The position numbers and the translations under genes are program-made. From JAGNZR01 sp051648365 (GTDB lineage Bacteria > Fusobacteriota > Fusobacteriia > Fusobacteriales > Fusobacteriaceae), in contig JBOFEZ010000135.1 of assembly GCA_051648365.1 (NCBI GenBank), forward strand, positions 1-64,000: a DNA stretch of 64,000 bases. Direction: 5' to 3'. Position 1 is the stretch's first letter. Every line of letters begins with the position of its first letter. Positions 8,621-16,042 of this stretch are shown piece by piece. The notes beneath the pieces were generated by a model, which did not search any database, was not told the origin of the DNA, and saw only the letters and a program-made list of their open reading frames with translations.

Positions 8621-10195
8621 TTAATTTTCTGATACTCCACCTTCGAATGAAACTCCATAAACTTTATGATGTCCTGCTGGGTTCATCTTGAAGTTTGTAA
8701 CATTTTTCTGAGCTCCAACGTTTTGAGTTGTGTAAGCAAGAGTTATTACTGGAAGATCTTCTTGAATCATTTTTTGGGCTTTATCATAAAGTCCAAGTCT
8801 TTCATTGTTATCGCTTGAGCTTCTAGCCTGGTCTAACAGTGCATCAACTTCTGGATTAGAGTAGAATGATCTATTTCCTGCTCCACCTTTTGCCGATGAG
8901 TGGAATAGAGCATATAGTCCGTAGTCAGCATCTCCTGTTACAGAAACCCATCCTAGGATGAACATGTCATGATCTCCTCTTGCAGTACCGTCTAGGTAAG
9001 CTCCCCACTCTAAAGTTTCAATAGCAACATTTACTCCTAAAGGCTTTAACTGATCCTGAACTATTGTAGCTATATCTCTTCTTGCTGGGTTATCATTTGT
9101 CCAAAGTTTGAAATCAAATCCTTTTTCATGTCCAGATTCTTTCATTAGCTCTCTAGCTTTTTCCATATCATGAGGATATGCCTTAGCTTCCTTTGAATAT
9201 CCGAATACTAGAGGTCCTATTGGTGAGTTTGCAGGTGTTCCTGCACCTTGATAAACTGTTTCAATAATTGGTGTTGCATCTATACCATAAGCGATAGCCT
9301 GTCTTACTCTCTTATCATCAAATGGTTTTTTATTAGTATTGAATCCAAGATAAGCCATAGATAGTGACGGTTCTTCAATAAGAGTAAGTTTCTCGTCTTC
9401 TGCAACTCTCTTTTTATCCATAGGTTCTATATCATAAGCTATATCTATTTCCTGTGTTTCAAGTCCTATTGTTCTGTTTGTTCCTTCAGGTATATTTCTG
9501 AATACTACAGTAGGAATAGGTGATGCTCCTTTGTAATAATCTGGATTTGCTTTAAGAGTTATAGAATCTCCAGCCTGCCAAGTACTCATCATATACGGTC
9601 CTGTTCCTACTGGTTTCTGTCCGTATGCATCTCCACCATCTTTTACAGCTTTTTCATTTAAAATAGATGCAGCTGTGTGGGCAAGGTGATTAAGTAATGG
9701 TCCAAAAGGTTGCTTTGTAATTAGCTTAACAGTGTAATCATCTACTACTTCCACTTTTTCAAGAGATCCAGCTATATGGGCAACAGTTGGAGATGCCATC
9801 ATTCTGTCTAGAGTAAATTTAACGTCTGAAGCTTTTAACTCCTCTCCGTTATGGAACTTAACTCCTTTTCTAAGATGGAATATTGTTGTTCTTGGATCTG
9901 GCTGTTCCCATTTTTCAGCAAGTCCTGGTTGAGGTTGCATTTTTTCATCCTGCTCTATTAGTCTGTCATAAATCTGAGCTGATACTCTTGAAGATGGCTG
10001 GTCATTTGTTGCATGTGGATCTAGAGTTTTAGCATCTGCTCCCTGTGCTACCACTAATCTTTCTTTAGCTGGTGCTGATACTTTTTTTGTTTCTGTTGCT
10101 CCATCTGCTTTCTTTTCTCCTGTAGATCCTCCACAAGCAGCTAAAAGAGTAAGAGCTGAAATTCCAAGTACTAAACTTTTAAATTTGTTGTTCAT
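8621..10195 (-). CDS. Family-5 peptide-binding lipoprotein of an ABC transporter (paralog B)
   Basis: 524 residues from the ATG at 10195 (GGGGGGAAAGT precedes it; the frame opens 6 codons earlier). The signal has lipobox LLAAC. The mature part is nearly identical to paralog A over long stretches, for example DAKTLDPHATNDQPSSR and LETQEIDIAYDIEPMDKK, so this is a recent tandem duplication. Differences collect in the signal region, the linker after the lipid Cys, and scattered surface positions. It has a strong promoter; the downstream copy probably depends on read-through or on an unseen promoter. The role is periplasmic capture of a peptide or similar ligand for an ABC importer encoded elsewhere. 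Confidence 0.9.
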   Translation of the reverse strand: MNNKFKSLVLGISALTLLAACGGSTGEKKADGATETKKVSAPAKERLVVAQGADAKTLDPHATNDQPSSRVSAQIYDRLIEQDEKMQPQPGLAEKWEQPDPRTTIFHLRKGVKFHNGEELKASDVKFTLDRMMASPTVAHIAGSLEKVEVVDDYTVKLITKQPFGPLLNHLAHTAASILNEKAVKDGGDAYGQKPVGTGPYMMSTWQAGDSITLKANPDYYKGASPIPTVVFRNIPEGTNRTIGLETQEIDIAYDIEPMDKKRVAEDEKLTLIEEPSLSMAYLGFNTNKKPFDDKRVRQAIAYGIDATPIIETVYQGAGTPANSPIGPLVFGYSKEAKAYPHDMEKARELMKESGHEKGFDFKLWTNDNPARRDIATIVQDQLKPLGVNVAIETLEWGAYLDGTARGDHDMFILGWVSVTGDADYGLYALFHSSAKGGAGNRSFYSNPEVDALLDQARSSSDNNERLGLYDKAQKMIQEDLPVITLAYTTQNVGAQKNVTNFKMNPAGHHKVYGVSFEGGVSEN

Positions 10196-10272
10196 ACTTT
10201 CCCCCCATTTCATTTTTATTTATTTAAAACTAGGTTTTAAAACTTTTTTAACTAAGTAGCTATTTAATACAG

Positions 10273-10301
10273 ATAATAACCCCTTAAAGGTCTTTTGTCA
10301 A
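10273..10301 (-). promoter_or_regulatory. Strong promoter of peptide-binding paralog B
   Basis: Minus-strand TTGACA, 17 bases, TATTAT. The leader is about 70 bases. The region 10302-10456 to its right is AT-rich with no further feature seen. Confidence 0.85.
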
Positions 10302-10456
10302 TAATTAATGTAATATTTATTCATTTCATATATCTGTGTTCTCTTTAAATATTTTTGATGATTAAATTTTTTATATTTTTCTTGAATACAGAAGATTATT
10401 CTAAGGATTCTAGCTTTTTCCTTTTTTAAAATTTATTTTATATTTATTTTCCACAT

Positions 10457-10483
10457 TTTATTCTTGATTTTATCAAGAATAAA
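10457..10483 (+). promoter_or_regulatory. Perfect 12+3+12 palindrome over the -35: candidate operator
   Basis: The arms 10457-10468 and 10472-10483 are perfect complements around TTT (core TTCTTGAT/ATCAAGAA). The palindrome covers the whole -35 hexamer of the promoter for the 82-residue ORF, so a bound dimeric regulator would block transcription. A cruciform or hairpin role is less likely because it lies upstream of the transcription start. Confidence 0.6.
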
Positions 10484-10492
10484 TGATAATAT
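10464..10492 (+). promoter_or_regulatory. Promoter of the 82-residue ORF
   Basis: TTGATT, 17 bases, TAATAT, with TG-A before the -10. Transcription would start near 10499, 27 bases ahead of the ATG. Confidence 0.75.
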
Positions 10493-10525
10493 TTTTTTAT
10501 AGTAATATTAAAAAAAAGGTGGTAA

Positions 10526-10774
10526 ATGAATATGGATATATTAACATGGGAAGAGCACCTCTACACTTCAGTTTTTGATTCTACTTACGATGCATTATTA
10601 GATCAGTACAAAGAAGGAAAGCTAACTTTAGATGAACTCCAAATAAATATTGAGGAACAACAGCTTATTATGCTAAATTGTTCAACAGAAGGAGCAGCCA
10701 GATTTCAGAATTGTTCGGCTATGGTTGATGCTCATCAATTTGCTCTTTCTACAATAAAAAATGAGATGTTGTAA
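10526..10774 (+). CDS. Uncharacterised 82-residue protein
   Basis: I do not recognise this protein. It is 82 residues, mixed-charge, mostly helical in look, with no signal peptide or membrane segment. Two Cys (52 and 63) sit in NCSTEGAARFQNCSAMVDAH. The stretch QYKEGKLTLDELQ looks like a helix-turn of small regulatory or adaptor proteins. AGGTGG lies 3 bases before the first ATG and 9 before the in-frame Met 3, so either could be the start. It stands alone with its own promoter, a palindromic candidate operator and a terminator, so it is a deliberate, regulated unit. A cytosolic location is likely. Confidence 0.75.
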   Translation: MNMDILTWEEHLYTSVFDSTYDALLDQYKEGKLTLDELQINIEEQQLIMLNCSTEGAARFQNCSAMVDAHQFALSTIKNEML

Positions 10775-10784
10775 TAGTTGTAGC

Positions 10785-10818
10785 AAAATAAAAAGACGGT
10801 TACCCGTCTTTTTATTTT
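10785..10818. terminator. Bidirectional terminator
   Basis: AAAATAAAAAGACGG (10785-10799) pairs with CCGTCTTTTTATTTT (10804-10818). It ends both the 82-residue ORF and lrgB; its right arm overlaps the last bases of lrgB. Confidence 0.85.
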
Positions 10819-11515
10819 AAATTATTTTAAATATGGAAATCAATACCTGTGTCATTAAAATCGTTATTATCCCTGCTACTACTATTGAAAGAGCACTCAT
10901 AGCCCCTTCTATTTCGCCCATCTCAATAGCCTTTGATGTACCACCGGCATGACTGGAAACTCCTATTCCCACCCCTTTTGCTATAGGGTGAAGATCTCCT
11001 AAAAATTTGTAGAGATAAACTGCTACAACATTTCCAGTTATCCCTGTTATAACTATTGCAAATACAGTTATAGAAGGGATTCCTCCTATTGCCTGACTTA
11101 ACTCCATTCCAAAAGGAGTTGTTATAGATTTCGGAATAAAAGATAATATCAATTTATAATCTATCCCTAAAATTTTCCCTCCTAAAAAAACCGAAAGTAT
11201 AGCTACTAGAGACCCCACGCAACTCCCTACTATTACTGGCAACCAATATTTTTTAAGAAGTCCAAATTGCCTGTAAAGAGGCATTGCCAAAAGAACTGTT
11301 GCAGGAGGTAGAAAAAAATCTATCATACTACTTCCTTGATTATAATATTCCAAAGGGATACCGAATATCTTAAGAGTTAATATTATTCCTACTCCTGCTA
11401 CCAGTATAGGATTAAAAATAGGTAATTTAGTTTTTTCCTGTATATATTTACCCAGCTGAAACATTCCTATGCTGAATACAACTCCGAATAATTTGTTATC
11501 GAACATAAATTCCAT
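10817..11515 (-). CDS. lrgB: LrgB/CidB-type antiholin-associated membrane protein
   Basis: 232 residues with about seven hydrophobic segments. The LrgB signature is present: SFIPKSITTPFGMELS and GIGVSSHAGGTSKA. The family partners the holin-like LrgA/CidA and has roles in murein hydrolase control, programmed lysis and, in some bacteria and plants, pyruvate or glycolate transport. The start codon follows the lrgA stop directly (TAG-ATG), and AAGGAGAAGAG in the end of lrgA serves as its ribosome binding site, so the pair is translationally linked. Whether it controls lysis or transports an organic acid here is unknown. Confidence 0.92.
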   Translation of the reverse strand: MEFMFDNKLFGVVFSIGMFQLGKYIQEKTKLPIFNPILVAGVGIILTLKIFGIPLEYYNQGSSMIDFFLPPATVLLAMPLYRQFGLLKKYWLPVIVGSCVGSLVAILSVFLGGKILGIDYKLILSFIPKSITTPFGMELSQAIGGIPSITVFAIVITGITGNVVAVYLYKFLGDLHPIAKGVGIGVSSHAGGTSKAIEMGEIEGAMSALSIVVAGIITILMTQVLISIFKII

Positions 11516-11863
11516 CTATCTCTTCTCCTTCCATACAATAAGGTAATGTACAGTTTTAGCTGTAACTGCCATTACTATAATTGTAGTAACTATTAATAAA
11601 ATCAAAATCTTGAAAAAATCATTTTTTAATATTTCCATATATTCTATGACTTTTACCATAGCCGGAAGAAAAAGAATAAGCATATTCATCAGTATAAAAT
11701 CTCCTGTTTTTTCTATTCTTTCTATCTTTATTACCTTGGTTTTCAGAAAAATAAAAAGTATCAGCATACCCACTATAACTCCAGGAATAGGAATATTCAA
11801 TAACTCTTTCAATATGTTTCCCCCATAAGTTATCCCTAAAATTATCAGCAATTCAACAAGCAT
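11516..11863 (-). CDS. lrgA: LrgA/CidA holin-like membrane protein
   Basis: 115 residues with four hydrophobic segments, the LrgA/CidA size and pattern: IPIPGVIVGMLILF near residues 24-37, then FLPAMVKVIEYMEI. It probably forms a small membrane pore or complex with LrgB. AGGAGG lies just before the ATG. A strong GC-rich hairpin 21 bases upstream separates it from lysS. No LytTR or LysR regulator gene is adjacent. Confidence 0.92.
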   Translation of the reverse strand: MLVELLIILGITYGGNILKELLNIPIPGVIVGMLILFIFLKTKVIKIERIEKTGDFILMNMLILFLPAMVKVIEYMEILKNDFFKILILLIVTTIIVMAVTAKTVHYLIVWKEKR

Positions 11864-11883
11864 AAAATCCTCCTATAAAACTT

Positions 11884-11917
11884 TATCCCCCGGTTTTTCC
11901 GGGGGATATCTTTTTTT
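11884..11917. terminator. GC-rich hairpin between lysS and lrgA, T-tract on the plus strand
   Basis: A perfect 10-bp stem (TATCCCCCGG 11884-11893 with CCGGGGGATA 11899-11908) has a TTTTT loop. The good T-run (TTTTTTT) follows on the plus strand; on the minus strand, the direction of lysS, the hairpin is followed by AAAGTTTTATAGGAGG. It may be a weak lysS terminator, an RNA-processing stem, or a terminator of antisense RNA. Confidence 0.55.
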
Positions 11918-11918
11918 A

Positions 11919-13397
11919 TTAATCTCTATTTTTCATTTGTGGGAAAAGAATTACGTCTCTTATAGACGGCGATCCTGTTAGTAGCATAACAAGTCTGTCT
12001 ATTCCTATTCCTAGTCCACCTGTTGGAGGAAGAGCATACTCAAGAGCTTCTATGAAATCATCATCGATAACTGGCATAGCTTCATCATTTCCTCTCATAA
12101 CCTCTTCAACTTGATCTTCCAGTCTTTTTCTCTGGTCAGCTGGATCATTCAGCTCTGTAAAGGCATTTCCATACTCTCTTGCATCGATAAACAGCTCGAA
12201 TCTATCTGTAAATCTAGAATCCTTATCATTTCCTTTAGCTAGAGGAGATATTTCAACTGGGTGCCCGTATACAAATGTAGGCTGAATTACATGTTCTTCA
12301 CATTTCTGCTCGAAGAACTCATTGATGATATAACCTATAGAGTTCATGTGCGGTGCGATTTGAACATTGTGATTTTTAGCGGCCTCTTTAGCTTCGTTAA
12401 AATCTGTAATTTCCCAGAAATCTACTCCTGTTATATCCTTGATAAGATCTACCATGTGAATTCTTTTAAAGTTCTCAAGAAGTAAAGTTTTTCCATTATA
12501 TTCTACAGTTGTTGTTCCTAGAACTTTTTTAGCTAGATGAGATATAAGTCCCTCTGTAAGGTTCATCATATCTATATAGTCTGCATAAGCCATATACAGT
12601 TCCATCATAGTAAATTCAGGATTGTGTCTTGTTGAGATTCCTTCGTTTCTGAAGTTTCTGTTTACCTCATAAACTCTGTCAAATCCACCTACAATAAGTC
12701 TTTTTAGATAAAGTTCAGGAGCTATTCTCAAGTAAAGTTCCATATCTAGTGCGTTATGATGAGTTACGAAAGGTCTTGCTGCTGCTCCTCCAAGAATCGG
12801 ATGCATCATCGGAGTTTCAACTTCTAAGAATGCTCTCTCGTTTAAGTAATTTCTAAGCTCATTCATTATCATATTTCTTTTTAGGAATGTTTCTTTTACA
12901 TCTCTGTTAACTATAAGATCTAGATATCTTTTTCTGTATCTTATTTCAACGTCTGTAAGTCCATGATATTTTTCAGGTAGGGGTCTTATATTTGTAGACA
13001 GCAGTGTAAATCCTTCTCCTCTAAGAGTAAGTTCTCCCTTTTGAGTAATGAAAAGCTTTCCTGTTACTCCTACAATATCTCCAGCAGCTGCATATTTTAT
13101 TAGAGAAAACAGTTCATCTCCTACTTCATTTTGTCTGATATAAACCTGTATTTTTCCTGTCTGGTCTTCAAGGTGAAAGAAAACAGCCTTTCCTTGCTCT
13201 CTAAATGACATTATTCTTCCTGCTGTTTTAAAGTCTTTTCCATCTTCAGGATTAGATTCTAGAAGCTCTTTAACCATATTTTCCTTATCGTATTTTTTTC
13301 CAAATGGATCTATTCCCATTTTTCTTATATCTTCTACTTTTTTCCATTTGTCCATTAAAATATGATCGTCTTTAATTCTGTCAAAGTATCTTTCCAT
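11919..13397 (-). CDS. lysS: Lysyl-tRNA synthetase, class II
   Basis: 492 residues, the usual length. The N-terminal OB-fold anticodon-binding domain (FKTAGRIMSFREQGKAVFF, about residues 58-76) precedes the class II catalytic core. Motif 2 is RVYEVNRNFRNEG and motif 3 is GLGIGIDRLVMLL near the C-terminus. It charges tRNA-Lys with lysine using ATP. It is the last gene of the mutL-to-lysS operon, 27 bases after the TPR lipoprotein gene, with AAAAAGGGGAAATCG before the ATG. No T-box leader is seen. Confidence 0.97.
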   Translation of the reverse strand: MERYFDRIKDDHILMDKWKKVEDIRKMGIDPFGKKYDKENMVKELLESNPEDGKDFKTAGRIMSFREQGKAVFFHLEDQTGKIQVYIRQNEVGDELFSLIKYAAAGDIVGVTGKLFITQKGELTLRGEGFTLLSTNIRPLPEKYHGLTDVEIRYRKRYLDLIVNRDVKETFLKRNMIMNELRNYLNERAFLEVETPMMHPILGGAAARPFVTHHNALDMELYLRIAPELYLKRLIVGGFDRVYEVNRNFRNEGISTRHNPEFTMMELYMAYADYIDMMNLTEGLISHLAKKVLGTTTVEYNGKTLLLENFKRIHMVDLIKDITGVDFWEITDFNEAKEAAKNHNVQIAPHMNSIGYIINEFFEQKCEEHVIQPTFVYGHPVEISPLAKGNDKDSRFTDRFELFIDAREYGNAFTELNDPADQRKRLEDQVEEVMRGNDEAMPVIDDDFIEALEYALPPTGGLGIGIDRLVMLLTGSPSIRDVILFPQMKNRD

Positions 13398-13424
13398 CGA
13401 TTTCCCCTTTTTCTATAATTTTAT

Positions 13425-14807
13425 TTAATTTTTTAATCTGACTATATATATGTTAGCTTTTCTTGCCCAACTTGTTCCGGGGAAAAGTTCCATTACTTTT
13501 CTAAAGGTGCTTATAGCTTCCTCTTTTTTTCCTAATTTTTCATATGCTATTCCACAGTTGTAGTAACTTTCAGCTTTTCTTATTCCCTCTTCTGAGGATT
13601 TAAAATATTTTTTATAGTTTTCTACAGCTTTATCATAATTTTCAATCTTAAAGTAGGAGTCTGCCAAATAGTAACTTATATCTGCCTCTCTCACTCCAGA
13701 TTTTTCTGCACGATTTAGTAGAAGTGTAGCTTCATTATATCTACCTCTTTCATAGGCAGTTTTCCCGTTTTCGTACTGCTTCTTCCCTTCAGATTCGCTA
13801 TTATCCCAAGCTGGTTTTTTTTCTTTAATTTCGTTTTTAAGAATTTCTTCACTCTGAATCAGGGCTGCATTCTGAGTTTTAATTTCAGAAGAGATTCTTT
13901 TATCTACAACTATTTCTTCTTTTAGCTGATTTTTTTTCTCTTGAGTTTCTACACCCATAAAATCTGCTTCTTGCGAAGTCATTTCACTTTTCCCTCCGAG
14001 ATATTCTCTTAAAGAAAAATCTAACCCTCTATTATATCTACTGTTTTCAATATAGAATTTTTCAACATTGTAGTTAGGATTCAATGATATCTCGTAATTA
14101 AAGAGAGCTGAAATATCCCTACTGCTCAGATTGTTCTCTTTTTTTAACTCTGCAATTTTTTCTTTTGCATATGCGTAATTTCCATTATTCATGTAAATAT
14201 CTAAAACCATAAATCCTAATTCAAGATTTTTTTGACTCTCTTTAAAAGCCATGGTATGAAGATCTACAAATTCTAAAACATCTTTATACTGTCCAGAATT
14301 ATAACTATCTCTAATTATACCATAAGTTTCTCCTTCAGTAAATCTATATTTCATCTTGTTTACGACTCTTATAACCTTAGTTGTTCCGTTCTGGAAATCT
14401 ATCCTTATATTATAGTTTCCTTGATAAATACTTCTAAAATAATAATATCCTTCAGCTATTCTGCTGTCATACAATTTTTTATCGGTATTCAATAAAGAAA
14501 ATTTTGTTACGCTTCCAGCTGGAAGTTTCAGGTATTCTCCTACATAGATTTCATAAGTACTGTCTCTACTATCTAGGAGATAGGCTCTTTCTCTTCTTTC
14601 TCGCACAGTGGCCTTTATATCCTCTATCTGACTAAAGGCAGTTTCTCTGTTGAAAACCCTAGTATTCTGAGACACTGATTGATCAGGAGAGAACCTCAAA
14701 TCCTGTACATTAGGTGCAGGTCTCGATTGCTCAGTTATCATTTGAAGATTTGAACAACCAACACCGAAAAGCATCGCAAGTATCACCGTAAATTTTCTTT
14801 TTTTCAT
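13425..14807 (-). CDS. TPR-repeat lipoprotein
   Basis: 460 residues. The signal is of lipoprotein type with lipobox LFGVGC near residue 18, so the mature protein is lipid-anchored in the envelope. The C-terminal 120 residues hold three to four TPR-like helix pairs (GKTAYERGRYNEATLLLNRA, SYFKIENYDKAVENYKKYF, GIAYEKLGKKEEAISTFRKV), similar to the YbgF/CpoB and BamD repeat style. The middle part (about 60-330) has no family I recognise. The ATG overlaps the DUF1934 stop (TAATG), so the two are translationally coupled. A scaffold role in envelope assembly is an inference. Confidence 0.8.
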   Translation of the reverse strand: MKKRKFTVILAMLFGVGCSNLQMITEQSRPAPNVQDLRFSPDQSVSQNTRVFNRETAFSQIEDIKATVRERRERAYLLDSRDSTYEIYVGEYLKLPAGSVTKFSLLNTDKKLYDSRIAEGYYYFRSIYQGNYNIRIDFQNGTTKVIRVVNKMKYRFTEGETYGIIRDSYNSGQYKDVLEFVDLHTMAFKESQKNLELGFMVLDIYMNNGNYAYAKEKIAELKKENNLSSRDISALFNYEISLNPNYNVEKFYIENSRYNRGLDFSLREYLGGKSEMTSQEADFMGVETQEKKNQLKEEIVVDKRISSEIKTQNAALIQSEEILKNEIKEKKPAWDNSESEGKKQYENGKTAYERGRYNEATLLLNRAEKSGVREADISYYLADSYFKIENYDKAVENYKKYFKSSEEGIRKAESYYNCGIAYEKLGKKEEAISTFRKVMELFPGTSWARKANIYIVRLKN

Positions 14808-15175
14808 TACTCCTCCCAGATTTTTATTGTAAGAGTGTTTATCAGCTCATTTCCCTCCATTATATCATACGAAAAAGCTATATTTCTACCAAAAAAATTT
14901 ATGTGGGCATTTTTAATTTTAAAATCTTTCTGAAATCCCATGGCAGAGTATTTCATGTTGCCTTCTCCATTCGGATTGATTTCCAATTCTAGATTAGCTT
15001 CTCCTGTTCTTTTCATTTTCAGAGAATCTGTATATATTAAAAATTCACATTTTCCCATACCACTTTCATAGGAATAGTAGGTTCCATTGTTTTCTATTTT
15101 TTTTAATGCCAACACCCTTTCTGTGCTTTTTTCTTCCAGGATATCTGAACTTTCAATTATAAGATTAATATTCAT
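14807..15175 (-). CDS. DUF1934 family protein
   Basis: 122 residues from the ATG at 15175. The frame opens 10 codons earlier, but MNINLIIESSD matches the family start, and this ATG lies inside the last codons of the upstream acidic-protein gene, an overlap typical of coupling. The core has the DUF1934 pattern of beta strands: YSYESGMGKCEF, LKMKRTGEANLELEI, GNMKYSAMGF. This is a calycin-like small barrel (YwiB in Bacillus). Function is unknown. It is cytosolic, with no signal peptide. It sits in an RNA-modification and translation operon. Confidence 0.75.
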   Translation of the reverse strand: MNINLIIESSDILEEKSTERVLALKKIENNGTYYSYESGMGKCEFLIYTDSLKMKRTGEANLELEINPNGEGNMKYSAMGFQKDFKIKNAHINFFGRNIAFSYDIMEGNELINTLTIKIWEE

Positions 15176-15506
15176 CGTTGTCATCTTCGTAGTTATAGTC
15201 ATCAAAGTAGTCTTTATCTCCTAATTTATCTTCTCTATCATAATATTCATCATCATCGTAGTCACCTATATCTGCTCCTATGAGATATTCATCTCTCCAG
15301 TATTCAATAATCTCCTGAGCATGTCTCCTATCTGTTACATAGTTAATGTCATCTTCCTCTTCATCATAGAAAAATACGTGAATTTTTCCTTCGTAATCTT
15401 CAGTAACTATATATTCCTCATCTCCAAGAACCACATTTTCCAGAACATGCATCTCAAGATTCTCCTCATTAACTTCATGATAAAAAGTTTCGCCGTATGT
15501 GTACAT
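15165..15506 (-). CDS. Acidic protein of unknown function, Asp/Tyr-rich tail
   Basis: 113 residues. Residues 10-70 look like a small folded domain (VLENVVLGDEEYIVTEDYEG then FFYDEEEDDINYV), loosely similar to DUF1292-type proteins. From about residue 76 to the end the chain is almost only Asp, Glu and Tyr with a few Gly/Lys (DYDDDEYYDRED). There is no signal peptide or membrane helix. TGGGAGG lies before the ATG. It lies 31 bases after rlmH and its stop overlaps the DUF1934 start. The tail could mimic nucleic acid or bind cations or basic ribosomal proteins; this is speculation. Confidence 0.75.
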   Translation of the reverse strand: MYTYGETFYHEVNEENLEMHVLENVVLGDEEYIVTEDYEGKIHVFFYDEEEDDINYVTDRRHAQEIIEYWRDEYLIGADIGDYDDDEYYDREDKLGDKDYFDDYNYEDDNDEY

Positions 15507-15537
15507 TCAAATTACCTCCCAATAGATTTTAAAAATT

Positions 15538-16005
15538 TTATTTATGATATTTTATATTATTTAATATTCCAAACCATCTGTATATCTGTTCTAAAAGAAT
15601 AAGTCGCATAAGCTGATGGGGAAAAGTCATTTTCGAGAAACTTAGTCTCATATCTGCAATTTTTCTTAAGTTATCTCCCACACCATAAGAACCTCCGATT
15701 ACAAAGTTTATTGTGTTGTTTCCTCTAACTCCTATTTTTTCTATCTCCTCTGCCATCTCTTCCGAACTGCAGTTTTTCCCTCCTATATCCAGAAGTATAG
15801 TGTAACCTTTATGTTTTTGTAGAAGTTTTATAATCTCATCAGTTTCTTTTTTTATAGAACTTTCACGGTTACTGTCGTTACCATCTTCTTTAAGCTCAAG
15901 AATCTGAACCTTTCCAAAGGCTGTCATTCTTTTGAGAAACTCATTTATTCCATCATTTATATACTTTTCTTTTATCTTACCTATACAAATAATATTTACA
16001 TTCAT
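15538..16005 (-). CDS. rlmH: 23S rRNA (pseudouridine-1915 N3) methyltransferase
   Basis: 155 residues from the ATG at 16005, the usual RlmH length. The open frame extends 24 codons further up, but NVNIICIGKIKEKY is the family start. SPOUT knot motifs are clear: FVIGGSYGVGDNLRK near residue 100 and the conserved end MRLILLEQIYR...KYHK. RlmH methylates pseudouridine 1915 in helix 69 of 23S rRNA on the 70S ribosome, using SAM. It lies 37 bases after mutL in the same operon. Confidence 0.95.
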   Translation of the reverse strand: MNVNIICIGKIKEKYINDGINEFLKRMTAFGKVQILELKEDGNDSNRESSIKKETDEIIKLLQKHKGYTILLDIGGKNCSSEEMAEEIEKIGVRGNNTINFVIGGSYGVGDNLRKIADMRLSFSKMTFPHQLMRLILLEQIYRWFGILNNIKYHK

Positions 16006-16042
16006 CCAGATGTTTCTCCTCTTAATTTTCTCAAAATCTTTT

